Assembly (NCBI GenBank): GCA_051955985.1
Contig: JBQCGD010000168.1
Coordinates: forward strand, 18,181 to 82,180
Direction of reading: 5' to 3'
DNA from: DATKPA01 sp051955985
GTDB lineage: Bacteria; Planctomycetota; Phycisphaerae; WQYP01
DNA length: 64,000 nt
The position numbers were made by a program, and so were the translations under genes. Within the stretch, counting starts at the first letter, position 1. Every line of letters starts with the position of its first letter. A model generated the notes under the pieces. It did not search any database and was not told the origin of the DNA. It worked only from the letters and a program-made list of their open reading frames with translations. This document shows positions 45,379 to 52,864 of this stretch, one piece after another.

Positions 45379-47706
45379 TCACCCCGTCGCTCCACACCCC
45401 AGCCCGCGCATCACGTGCGCGAGAAACGACTTCCACCGCACGTCATAGCTGAAGTGCATCTGCAGCGATTCCCCTAATTGCGCCCCCATCGCCTCCCGCT
45501 CCGCGTCGCTCGAGAGAAACCGCGTCGCCATCGCACGCAGCTCCTCCGCATTTGAAAATCCGATCTCCCGCAGCGACGGCATCAGCAAAAACGGGTGCGG
45601 CACAAACTGCGCGCTCGCAAGACCGCGGACAATGACCTCCTCTGACAACCCCGATTCCTTCACGCGCCGATGGTACTCCGAAGAAACCTTCGACCACGCC
45701 GCCGCCAGCTTCTCGTCCCGGAGCGCATCCAACTCCTCAATCGAGCGAATGTCGCGCGCCGTCACCGCCTGGCTCACCAGGTGAATCGCTTCCTGCACCG
45801 ATGCATCCGCGCGCTCATATTCCGTGCGCCGAAAAAGGAAAAATCCCCCCGCCGCGATCCCATCCAGCAGCCGCGAATGCAATATTCCCGTCCCAATAAT
45901 CTGCAGGTTGATAAGTGACGCCGCGCTGATCGCCTCCACCTCCCGCCCCTGTTGCGCCGGCCCCGCCGCATGTTTTCCGAGGCTTGGGTGCTTCTCCCAC
46001 CCCGCGCCATACAAACGCAGCGTCCGGTTCGTCTCCTGGCAGTAATCGCTCACCCACTGCAGCGTCTGGTGCCGAAACGCGCGATCCGCCACCAGCAGTG
46101 CCGAGATCGTCATTTCGCTCATCACCGCGTCCGGAGCCAGCGGAAACCGCTGCAGCAGCTCCCGCATCACGCGCGCCCGCACCGCATCTTCATGCCAGGA
46201 ATCATTCCTCGCCGCCAGGATGCCGTCCGTAATCTCTCGGAATGCCGCCGCGTATTCGCCAAATCGCCCCACATGCTCGTCACGCAGCGCTTCCGCCGTC
46301 CCCGACGCATTCGAAATGTAGCTGAAATCGCAGCGATACCGCTCCTTCTCCTCCGCCGTCAACGTCACCCCGCGATACCGCCGCATCGCCGACGCAAGAT
46401 GACACGGAAACCCATTCCGCAGCGGCCACCCGAGATAGATGTACCCGTGCAACGCCCCATGCCCCGCCACAAACGTCATCCCATCCAGACTCGCCGTCGC
46501 CTGCTCCGTCCGCATGCACGGCAGATTATCCTGGTCCCAGCACAAAAACGGCACGTTCGCCGGCAGATTCGGATTCTCGTACCGCATCCGCGAGATCTGC
46601 ACGATCAGGTCCGGCTTGAACTCCGCGATCATCTCCAGGTACGGGTTCTCCACCGACTGATCGTCCGGCTCCATCGCCACGCGCATCTCCTGCCCCGCCG
46701 CCTCCGCCGCCTCGCACAACTCCGCCATCGAATACCGCAGCACCGTCGTGTACCGGCTCGTGATCCCCAGCACCCGCAGCCGCTCCCCCCGCCCGCGCGC
46801 CGCATCCTCATACCGCTTCCGCCAGTACGCCGCCCCCTTGTCCGCGTAATACCCCTTCGCCGCCGCCGCCAACGCCTCCCTCCGCTGGTTCCGCGCCGCT
46901 ATCAATTCCTTGATCATTCCCTCCGCCCCCGTCGATTCCTGCCCCCGAAGCGCACACCGGATGAACTGCTCCGGCAAACTCCACGACGGTTGCGCTTCCA
47001 CCTCCCGCCGAAACGCCGCCCCCGCCGCCGCCGGCGTTTCCCCGATAAACCACCGCACCCGCTCCTGCCGAATGCTCTCCTGCAGATCATGCATGTGAAA
47101 CAGCATCGCCAGCCCCAGCGGATCCCCCTCCAGCACGTACACCGCGCAACTGTAATTCAGGTACGTCCGCTCCGTCGTCCCCAGCACCTTGAGGAACAGC
47201 CACCCGAACCCCAGGCTCTCAAACGCCACCGGCCCCAGCACCGGCTGCCGCGCACGGTCATACCGCCACAGCCCCTCCGCCGCCCGATGCATCGCCAGCC
47301 CCCCAAGCCACGCCCCCGGCATCTCCTTCGTCGTGTCCAGCACCTGGAAATTCCCATCCGCCGCACTGTGAAGCTCGAACCGCTCCAGCTCTCGCGCCGC
47401 CAGCTCCACCAGCGCCGCCCCCGCCGGATCACGCACTCCCAGCGCCGCTAGGTTCGCCGCAAACCGCCGCGCCCGGCTCTTCCACGGCACCACCCCCGTG
47501 CTGATCTTGTCGCCCGAATCCTTCACCACTCGCTGCGCCGCCGACAGCAACCCCAACGCCCCAAGCGCCCGCGCATACGCCCCGATCGCCGCCCCATCCC
47601 CTGCGTTCGCCGTCAGCAGCGCCCCCGCCACCTCCGCCACCGCGTACGGATCCTTCTTCACCTCGGCAACCGCCAGCAGCCGCCGCACTGCTTCCACATT
47701 GATCAT
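45379..47706 (-). CDS. CgeB-like glycosyltransferase
   Basis: A 775-residue protein. The N-terminal third is helical with no firm family. The middle and C-terminal parts match the spore-maturation CgeB-type glycosyltransferases (DUF3880 and Glyco_trans_1_2): PDLIVQISRMRYENPNLPAN, FLCWDQDNLPCMRTEQ, TLRLYGAGWEKHPSLGKHA, and a late block LINLQIIGTGILHSRLLDGI followed by AAGGFFLFRRTEYE. Such proteins often occur in planctomycete polysaccharide loci. The ATG at 47706 (MINVEAVRRLLAV) is preferred over one seven codons upstream. Opposite in direction to the glycan cluster it touches, but probably related in function. Confidence 0.78.
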   Translation of the reverse strand: MINVEAVRRLLAVAEVKKDPYAVAEVAGALLTANAGDGAAIGAYARALGALGLLSAAQRVVKDSGDKISTGVVPWKSRARRFAANLAALGVRDPAGAALVELAARELERFELHSAADGNFQVLDTTKEMPGAWLGGLAMHRAAEGLWRYDRARQPVLGPVAFESLGFGWLFLKVLGTTERTYLNYSCAVYVLEGDPLGLAMLFHMHDLQESIRQERVRWFIGETPAAAGAAFRREVEAQPSWSLPEQFIRCALRGQESTGAEGMIKELIAARNQRREALAAAAKGYYADKGAAYWRKRYEDAARGRGERLRVLGITSRYTTVLRYSMAELCEAAEAAGQEMRVAMEPDDQSVENPYLEMIAEFKPDLIVQISRMRYENPNLPANVPFLCWDQDNLPCMRTEQATASLDGMTFVAGHGALHGYIYLGWPLRNGFPCHLASAMRRYRGVTLTAEEKERYRCDFSYISNASGTAEALRDEHVGRFGEYAAAFREITDGILAARNDSWHEDAVRARVMRELLQRFPLAPDAVMSEMTISALLVADRAFRHQTLQWVSDYCQETNRTLRLYGAGWEKHPSLGKHAAGPAQQGREVEAISAASLINLQIIGTGILHSRLLDGIAAGGFFLFRRTEYERADASVQEAIHLVSQAVTARDIRSIEELDALRDEKLAAAWSKVSSEYHRRVKESGLSEEVIVRGLASAQFVPHPFLLMPSLREIGFSNAEELRAMATRFLSSDAEREAMGAQLGESLQMHFSYDVRWKSFLAHVMRGLGCGATG

Positions 47707-47829
47707 CGCATCCCTGCTTTCCCCCACAATATCGGCACGCCCGGCACCCCCGCAGAAAAGATTCGCCCCTCGACTCTCCCCCGGTAGGGGGGATCAAACC
47801 CCCGCAACTCCTCCCCGCCCCCCCGCCAC

Positions 47830-49371
47830 TCACCCCGCCACCACCCGCTGAATCAGCACCTGCTCCTTCCCCTCCAATTTCGCGTAATACCACCCCGCCA
47901 GCACCCGGAACCCCGGATTCTGAATCGTCGCCCCCAGCACCATCCCGCTCAGCCAGTCCGTCACCTCCGCGTGCCCCTCGCGCGCCAGAATCAACGCCGC
48001 ATAATTCGCCGCCATCTCCGCTGTCTTCGTCTTCCGCAGGCTGTCCCACACCGGCAGCACCAGCGCCGACTGGTCCTTCGCATTCGACCGGTAAATCCCC
48101 GCCATCACCGCCTCCACCACCGCACGGTTGTTCGACGTCAGCAGCGACGCCACACGCTCCCGCCCCTTGTTCTCCGGCAACTCCACCAGCTTCTCCGCCG
48201 CCAGCACCGCCCGCTCATAATCCCGCCCGCGCACCTCGTCCACGATCGTCGATTGCCCGATCACCGCCGTCAGCAGCTCCACCCGCCGCTCCATCTCCGC
48301 CCGGTCGCTGTACGCCAGCGCCCAGTCCAGAACGATCGGATGCCCCTGCTTGATCAACTTCACCAGCCGCGACGTGATGTCCCGCCCGCTCGCCCCCTCC
48401 TTTGATATGCTCCCGATCGTGCTCACCAGCTCCGACCGCGATTCCGCAATCGGCGTCAGCATCGACGGCTTCAACTGCGGCCCGAATTCCAGCGAAATCA
48501 GCCCCAGCTTCACCTGCTGAATCGTGTCCCGCTGCCCCTGGATCAGCGACGCCAGCACCCGCGGCCCCTCCGGATGCTTGATCGCCAGCAGCGTCGTCAC
48601 CGCCGTGTACCGCAGCCCCTCGTCGTTCTCCTCGTCCTTCGCCACCTCCAGCACCCACGGCCCCGCGTTCTTGATGTCCTCTTTCTGAATCCGCACCAGC
48701 ATCATCGCTTCCACCGCCGCCTGGCGCAGGTTGTGCGCGCTCGACATCTCGTGCAGCACCTTCAACGCCGCCTGGTTGTCCGCCGCGTCATCCCCCTCCA
48801 GCAGGATCGTCGCCGCGTAATACCGCACCACGTCCTTGTCCGATTCCAGCAGCTTCCGGATCTGGTCGCGGTCCTTCAACGCCTTGCGGTAATCCAGTTC
48901 CCCCACCGCCATCGCCTTCAACGTCGGGTCCGAGGCATCATGCAGGATCTGCACGAGCTGGTCGTTCGTGACAATGTCCGTCTCGATCAGCGCCGCCACC
49001 GCCGACGCCACCAGTTGCGGATCCTTCGCCGTAAGCAGTTGCTTCAGGTCCAGCCGCTTCGGATCTTTCGTGATCACAATCGATGCGATCATCCCGTAAA
49101 GCTGGTTCTCCTTCACCGAGCTTTGCCGCAGCTTCTCGAACAGCGGCAGCAGGTTCGGATCTCGCGACGACCGCAACGCCGAAATGATCAGCCCCGCATC
49201 CCGGCTCGCCCCCATCGGTGCATCCTGCGCGTCCTTGAACGCTCGCGCCAGCAAACTCCCCGCATTCTCCAGCGTCGGCCCCGCATCCTCCGCGCGCGCC
49301 CCGGCGCCCATCAGACTGCACATCGCAAGAACAGGAAGAATCCGAATGGCCTGGCGGCGAAGTGGCGTCAC
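47830..49371 (-). CDS. Exported HEAT-repeat protein
   Basis: A 513-residue protein. From the GTG at 49371 it begins with a signal peptide (RRQAIRILPVLAMCSLMGA, cleavage near ARAED), then runs as HEAT-like helical pairs from about residue 60 to 460. Examples are LLTAKDPQLVASAVAALIET, LHDASDPTLKAMAVGELDYR and LLESDKDVVRYYAATILLEG. HEAT repeats act as protein-binding scaffolds; no catalytic part was found. GGAG lies six bases before the GTG. A frame from 49491 is open but adds a segment with no signal. Monocistronic by spacing; the FixJ-like regulator ends 117 bases upstream on the same strand. Confidence 0.8.
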   Translation of the reverse strand: MTPLRRQAIRILPVLAMCSLMGAGARAEDAGPTLENAGSLLARAFKDAQDAPMGASRDAGLIISALRSSRDPNLLPLFEKLRQSSVKENQLYGMIASIVITKDPKRLDLKQLLTAKDPQLVASAVAALIETDIVTNDQLVQILHDASDPTLKAMAVGELDYRKALKDRDQIRKLLESDKDVVRYYAATILLEGDDAADNQAALKVLHEMSSAHNLRQAAVEAMMLVRIQKEDIKNAGPWVLEVAKDEENDEGLRYTAVTTLLAIKHPEGPRVLASLIQGQRDTIQQVKLGLISLEFGPQLKPSMLTPIAESRSELVSTIGSISKEGASGRDITSRLVKLIKQGHPIVLDWALAYSDRAEMERRVELLTAVIGQSTIVDEVRGRDYERAVLAAEKLVELPENKGRERVASLLTSNNRAVVEAVMAGIYRSNAKDQSALVLPVWDSLRKTKTAEMAANYAALILAREGHAEVTDWLSGMVLGATIQNPGFRVLAGWYYAKLEGKEQVLIQRVVAG

Positions 49372-49487
49372 GAAGCGCTCCAACTCAGCGGAAATCGGGT
49401 TGCAGACAGCGAGCGATGAATTGTACTGCGAAGCGCAACCCTTGTCAGCGCAACGGAAAAACGCTTCTCCTTCCCCCCACCCATTCC

Positions 49488-50132
49488 TCACGACGCCGAC
49501 GCCGCGTTCCCGCCCGGCTTCACCGCAAACCCCGCCTCCACCGCCATCCGCACCAGGTCCGCCACATTCGCCGCGCGCATCTTCGCCATCAAATTCGCCC
49601 GGTGATGATCCACCGTCCGCGCCGATATCCCCAGTTCGTCCGCGATCATCTTCGTCGATTTCCCCTCAATCACCGCCGCCAGCAGCTCCGACTCCCGCGG
49701 GCTCAGCGTCCCCAGTCGCTTCCGCACTTCCTCGCTCGCCCCCTTCGCCTCCCGCCGCACCTTGTCCGCCGCCAACGCCGTCGTCACCGCCTTCACCAGC
49801 ACCGGCCGCTCGAACGGCTTCTCCAGGAAATCCACCGCCCCCAGCTTCAACGACTTCACCGCCGCCGGCACGCTCCCGTGCGCCGTCACGATGATCACCG
49901 GACACCCAGACTTCTCCTGGAAATGCTTCTCCAGGAACTCCAGCCCCGATACCCCCGGCATCTCCAGGTCCAGCAGGATACAGCTCACCCCGTCCGGGAT
50001 CGTGAACCCCGCAAACTCCTCCGCCGACGCGAATGAACGCACCTCGATCCCCTCCGCCTTCAACGTCGCCTCCATCAGGCTCCGCATGGACGGGTCATCA
50101 TCGATCACGTATGCAGTATTCACAGGATTCAT
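49488..50132 (-). CDS. FixJ/NarL-type response regulator
   Basis: Two-component transcription regulator of 214 residues. The receiver domain spans residues 5-120: AYVIDDDPSMRSLMEATLK, phosphoacceptor Asp in CILLDLEMPGVSGLEFLE, Thr in IIVTAHGSVPA and Lys in DFLEKPFERP, all characteristic of the FixJ group. The LuxR-type helix-turn-helix is at the C-terminus (LGTLSPRESELLAAVIEG, STKMIADELGISARTVDHHR). No cognate kinase is adjacent; the hybrid kinase 31 kb away is not linked by position. The ATG at 50132 (MNPVNTAYVIDDD) is chosen over an upstream one because the receiver begins there. The prenyl synthase ends 64 bases before it on the same strand. Confidence 0.92.
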   Translation of the reverse strand: MNPVNTAYVIDDDPSMRSLMEATLKAEGIEVRSFASAEEFAGFTIPDGVSCILLDLEMPGVSGLEFLEKHFQEKSGCPVIIVTAHGSVPAAVKSLKLGAVDFLEKPFERPVLVKAVTTALAADKVRREAKGASEEVRKRLGTLSPRESELLAAVIEGKSTKMIADELGISARTVDHHRANLMAKMRAANVADLVRMAVEAGFAVKPGGNAASAS

Positions 50133-50195
50133 ACCCGTTAAATTACCTATAGATGCAAAACTGTACAACCCTGGCCGGTGCTTCCTCACATGCCC

Positions 50196-51131
50196 TTAAT
50201 TCGTCCGCGACGCCAGATCATGCGCCAACTGGCTCAACAGAACCGCATGCGGCCCCAGTCGCGCGCTCACCTCGTCCGCAATCCGCACCTGCTCCGCCAG
50301 GTACTGCCGCGATTTCTCCAGCCCCACCAGCGCGGGGTACGTCAGCTTCCCGATCGCCGCATCCTTCCCCGTCTTCTTCCCCATCTGCTCCTCCGTTGCC
50401 GTCACGTCCAGGATGTCATCCATGATCTGGAACGCCAGCCCGATCGCCTTCCCATACGTGTCGATCGCCTCCAGTACCTCCCCGCTCACGTTCGCACACA
50501 ACGCCCCCATCCGGCACGAACACCGGATCAACGCCCCCGTCTTCATCCGGTGTATCTGCTGTAGCTTCGGCAAATCCCCCGCGCTCCCCGCCTTCGCTTC
50601 CTCCGGATGACACGTGTCCAGCACCTGCCCCCCGATCATCCCCTCCGGCCCCGTCGCATACGCCAGTTCCCGGATCAACGCGCTCGCCAGCCGCGCATCC
50701 CCCACCTTCTTCGCAATCACCTCAAACGCCATCGTGTTCAACGCATCCCCCGCCAGGATCGCCAGCGCGTCCCCATACACCTTGTGATTCGTCGGCCGAC
50801 CGCGCCGCAGGTCGTCGTTGTCCATCGCCGGCAGATCGTCATGGATCAGCGAAAAACAGTGAATCATCTCAATCGCCGCCGCCGGCGCCAGCGCCGTCTC
50901 CACATCCACCCCGCCCACCGCATGATGGCACAACAGCACCAGCACCGGCCGAATCCGCTTCCCCGGCCCAAACAGCGAGTACCCAATCGCCTCCGTCAAC
51001 TTCGCCGGCGACTCCCGCAGCGACTCCAGGTACGCCTTCAAATACCCATCCGCACGCGCCGCCGCGTCCTTCATGAATGCCTTCAAATCACCCGCAGAAG
51101 CCTGCGAACTCGGGGTAGAGGTAGGGGACAT
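50196..51131 (-). CDS. ispA: Polyprenyl (farnesyl/geranylgeranyl) diphosphate synthase
   Basis: Trans-isoprenyl diphosphate synthase of 311 residues, the size of IspA-type enzymes. It condenses isopentenyl diphosphate with allylic diphosphates for quinone, hopanoid, carotenoid or undecaprenyl precursors. The first Asp-rich motif is in HDDLPAMDNDDLRRGRPTNH, the second is IMDDILDVTATEEQMGK, and the basic GKRIRPVL motif lies near residue 45. Chain length is probably C15 to C20, by the residues before the first motif, but this is not certain. The ATG at 51131 (MSPTSTPSSQ) is favoured; an upstream in-frame start at 51194 adds a hydrophobic stretch close to the tRNA gene. Confidence 0.9.
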   Translation of the reverse strand: MSPTSTPSSQASAGDLKAFMKDAAARADGYLKAYLESLRESPAKLTEAIGYSLFGPGKRIRPVLVLLCHHAVGGVDVETALAPAAAIEMIHCFSLIHDDLPAMDNDDLRRGRPTNHKVYGDALAILAGDALNTMAFEVIAKKVGDARLASALIRELAYATGPEGMIGGQVLDTCHPEEAKAGSAGDLPKLQQIHRMKTGALIRCSCRMGALCANVSGEVLEAIDTYGKAIGLAFQIMDDILDVTATEEQMGKKTGKDAAIGKLTYPALVGLEKSRQYLAEQVRIADEVSARLGPHAVLLSQLAHDLASRTN

Positions 51132-51251
51132 GCGCACTCCGTCTATGAAAAGCCAGCCACAAAGTATAAACGCAAACCCCTCCCGCGCCGACACGCACGA
51201 TCCCTCCCCGCTTGTCGCCCCGCCCCCTTTTCACTACTATCTCTTTCTCCC

Positions 51252-51323
51252 GCGGGCGTAACTCAGTGGTAGAGTCACAGCCTTCCAAGCTGTTGGTCGT
51301 GGGTTCGAATCCCATCGCCCGCT
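51252..51323 (+). tRNA. tRNA-Gly (anticodon UCC)
   Basis: A 72-base cloverleaf. The acceptor stem GCGGGCG pairs with CGCCCGC (51316-51322) plus one discriminator base. The D arm is ACTC-AGTGGTA-GAGT, and the anticodon arm ACAGC-CTTCCAA-GCTGT places TCC at the anticodon. The T arm is GTGGG-TTCGAAT-CCCAT. The CCA end is not encoded. It decodes GGA and, by wobble, GGG, the latter common in the G-rich genes at the left of the window. Confidence 0.95.
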
Positions 51324-51425
51324 TTCCCCCCCTCCATCGCTTTTCCCCCCTCCATCCTTCGTTTTTATCTCCCCCTTTAACACTCCTCTAATCCCTCGAA
51401 CGCTATGCTTTCTACCAGCGTCCCC

Positions 51426-51590
51426 CACCACGGCGTATCCCGCCTTGGTGCAGCCCTCGCTCACCCGCAGCTAATTCCCACACGGACCCTCGCGGACGTC
51501 CCGCGGGGGTCTCTCCTCCTCCCGCCTCCCCCTCAACAAGCTTCCTTCCACGACCCCCGACGGTTCTTTCAACGTCGGGGGTTTTTCTTT
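51426..51590 (+). ncRNA. Candidate structured RNA ending in a terminator
   Basis: The 300 bases after tRNA-Gly lack a credible reading frame but hold three stems in a row. CACCACGGCG/CGCCTTGGTG (51426-51450) has one mismatch and a 5-base loop. GACCCTCGCGG/CCGCGGGGGTC (51485-51511) has 11 pairs including one T-G and a 5-base loop. The last, at 51554-51581, is a Rho-independent terminator with a T run. Order and spacing suggest a small independent transcript or the tail of the tRNA transcript. No match to 6S, SRP, tmRNA or RNase P hallmarks was seen. The first part (51324-51425) is pyrimidine-rich and shows nothing recognisable. Confidence 0.35.
51554..51590 (+). terminator. Rho-independent terminator
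   Basis: CCCCCGACG (51554-51562) and CGTCGGGGG (51573-51581) pair perfectly over 9 bp around a 10-base loop and are followed by TTTTTCTTT. It isolates the tRNA/RNA region from the WXG-FtsK genes downstream. Confidence 0.88.
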
Positions 51591-51628
51591 CCCCGCAACG
51601 CACTCCCCCCTCGCCCCCCCATTTTTCA

Positions 51629-51657
51629 TTGTTGCGCACCTGTCGCGCGGATATAAC
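51629..51657 (+). promoter_or_regulatory. Sigma-70 type promoter of the WXG-FtsK locus
   Basis: TTGTTG (-35, 51629-51634), a 17-base spacer and TATAAC (-10, 51652-51657) lie 30 bases before the first small gene, just after the terminator. The expected start of transcription near 51664 leaves a short leader carrying GGAGGAA as ribosome site. This is one of very few good promoter matches in the window. Confidence 0.65.
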
Positions 51658-51686
51658 CGCTCATACACCCCTGCGGAGGAACACGC

Positions 51687-51959
51687 ATGTCCAAAGCCAA
51701 CGTCGATCCCGGCGAACTCCGCCGCTTCGCCATGGACCTCAAACGCTTCACCGAGGAAATCGAGTCCCTCATGGGCCAGCTCCACACCCGCATGAACAAC
51801 CTCGAAGCCTCCTGGCGCGACCAGGAACAGAAAAAATTCGCCGAAACCTTCGTCCAGGCCACCAAGGCCCTCGGCACCTTCGTCCAAGCCGCCGGCGAAC
51901 ACTCCGTTTTCCTCAACCGAAAAGCCGCCGCCATCGAACAATACCTCAAGCAGCGCTAA
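51687..51959 (+). CDS. WXG100-like small helical protein (W-x-D variant)
   Basis: A 90-residue all-helical protein, the length of WXG100/ESAT-6 proteins. Two helices (about 8-38 and 48-88) flank the turn NNLEASWRDQEQKKFAETF, where W-x-D replaces W-x-G. The pattern W-x-D-x5-F-x-E-T-F recurs in the 70-residue protein encoded two genes later. There is no signal peptide or membrane segment. GCGGAGGAA precedes the ATG. By context it should be a substrate or structural partner of the FtsK/EssC-like ATPase encoded downstream. WXG100 membership is by architecture; the canonical glycine is absent. Confidence 0.72.
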   Translation: MSKANVDPGELRRFAMDLKRFTEEIESLMGQLHTRMNNLEASWRDQEQKKFAETFVQATKALGTFVQAAGEHSVFLNRKAAAIEQYLKQR

Positions 51960-52014
51960 CATGATCCCTCGAATGCCCCCTGCGTAATCTCTGGAAAATA
52001 ACCGGACCACCCCC

Positions 52015-52665
52015 ATGTCCGAACAAGTCAAAGTCAAAGACCTCGAAGTCTTCGCCCGTTTCCGCGCCGCCATGATCAAGTTCGCCCAGCACGCCGGCGA
52101 CGCCATCAGCAGCGCCGACAGTGAAGTCGCCGGCACCGTCAACTGGCTCGAAACCGAGCAACGCACCTTCTGGGAAGGACAACTCCGCAAACGCTCCGAA
52201 GCCGTCGCCAAGGCCCGCGAAGACCTCCGCCAGAAAAAACTCTACAAGGACTCCTCCGGCCGAACCCCCAGCGCCGTCGATCAGGAAAAAGCCCTCGCAA
52301 AAGCCACCGCCGCCGTCGCCCACGCCGAGGAACGCCTCCTCAACGTCCGCCGCTGGCTCCCACGCCTCGAAAAAGCCGCCGGCCTCTACCGCAGCGGCGT
52401 CGCTGCCCTCTCCAAAACCATCGCCGACGACATCCCCAGATCCCTCTCCCTCCTCGACCGCCTCGCCGAATCCCTCCACCAATACCTCGAGATCGAAAAC
52501 GCCCTCTCCGCCCCGCCCGGCGAAGCCCCCGCCGAATCCGTCGCCTCCATGTCCCGCGGCGGCGATTCTTCCACCGAACCGCAACCTCAACAAAGTGCCG
52601 CCCCCGGCGAACCCGCTCCGCAACCCCAAAACCCCGAGGCTCCCCATGTCACTCATGGACAGTAA
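52015..52665 (+). CDS. Helical coiled-coil protein of the WXG-FtsK locus
   Basis: A 216-residue protein with no recognised family. Residues about 8-165 are helical and charged with long heptad-like runs (KRSEAVAKAREDLRQKK, ALAKATAAVAHAEERLL). The last 50 residues are Pro/Gln/Ala-rich and probably disordered (STEPQPQQSAAPGEPAPQ). Near residue 43 the segment NWLETEQRTFWEGQ repeats the W-x-[DE]-x5-F spacing of the two flanking small proteins. There is no leader peptide. The gene overlaps the next one by 20 bases. It may be a longer LXG/WXG-type helical partner, an adaptor or a secreted factor of the FtsK-like ATPase; none is shown. Confidence 0.65.
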   Translation: MSEQVKVKDLEVFARFRAAMIKFAQHAGDAISSADSEVAGTVNWLETEQRTFWEGQLRKRSEAVAKAREDLRQKKLYKDSSGRTPSAVDQEKALAKATAAVAHAEERLLNVRRWLPRLEKAAGLYRSGVAALSKTIADDIPRSLSLLDRLAESLHQYLEIENALSAPPGEAPAESVASMSRGGDSSTEPQPQQSAAPGEPAPQPQNPEAPHVTHGQ

Positions 52666-52858
52666 AGCCATGCTCTCCAGCGCCACCAAGGAACTCTTCG
52701 CCCGCTGGGAAGACGTCAAAAACATCTGGTCCGATGCCCAGAGCAAGGCCTTCGAAGAAACCTACATCCGCATGATCGAAAACGACGTCCGCTCCGCCAT
52801 GAGCGCCCTCGACAGCATGAACCAGGTCCTCCTCCGTATCGAATCCGACTGCGAGTAA
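52646..52858 (+). CDS. Second WXG100-like small helical protein (W-x-D variant)
   Basis: A 70-residue helical protein (MSLMDSKAMLSSATKELFAR). Its central turn KNIWSDAQSKAFEETY aligns without gaps with SWRDQEQKKFAETF of the first small protein: W-x-D-x5-F-x-E-T-[FY]. It is shorter than most WXG100 proteins because the first helix is reduced. The ATG at 52646 follows GAGG at a spacing of 7 and lies inside the end of the preceding gene. The ATPase gene begins 6 bases after its stop. A frame from 52121 is open in the same phase, but that segment is antiparallel noise in Pro/Ser/Ala without structure. Candidate substrate or subunit of the ATPase. Confidence 0.7.
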   Translation: MSLMDSKAMLSSATKELFARWEDVKNIWSDAQSKAFEETYIRMIENDVRSAMSALDSMNQVLLRIESDCE

Positions 52859-52864
52859 CCCCCC

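Noticed and set aside
51520..51565. GGAAGGAAGC on the minus strand, as in bacterial SRP (4.5S) RNA
   Set aside because: The pairing needed for helix 8 and the conserved AGCAGCC partner are missing, and the same bases lie within and beside the terminator stem. Chance match in a purine-rich stretch.
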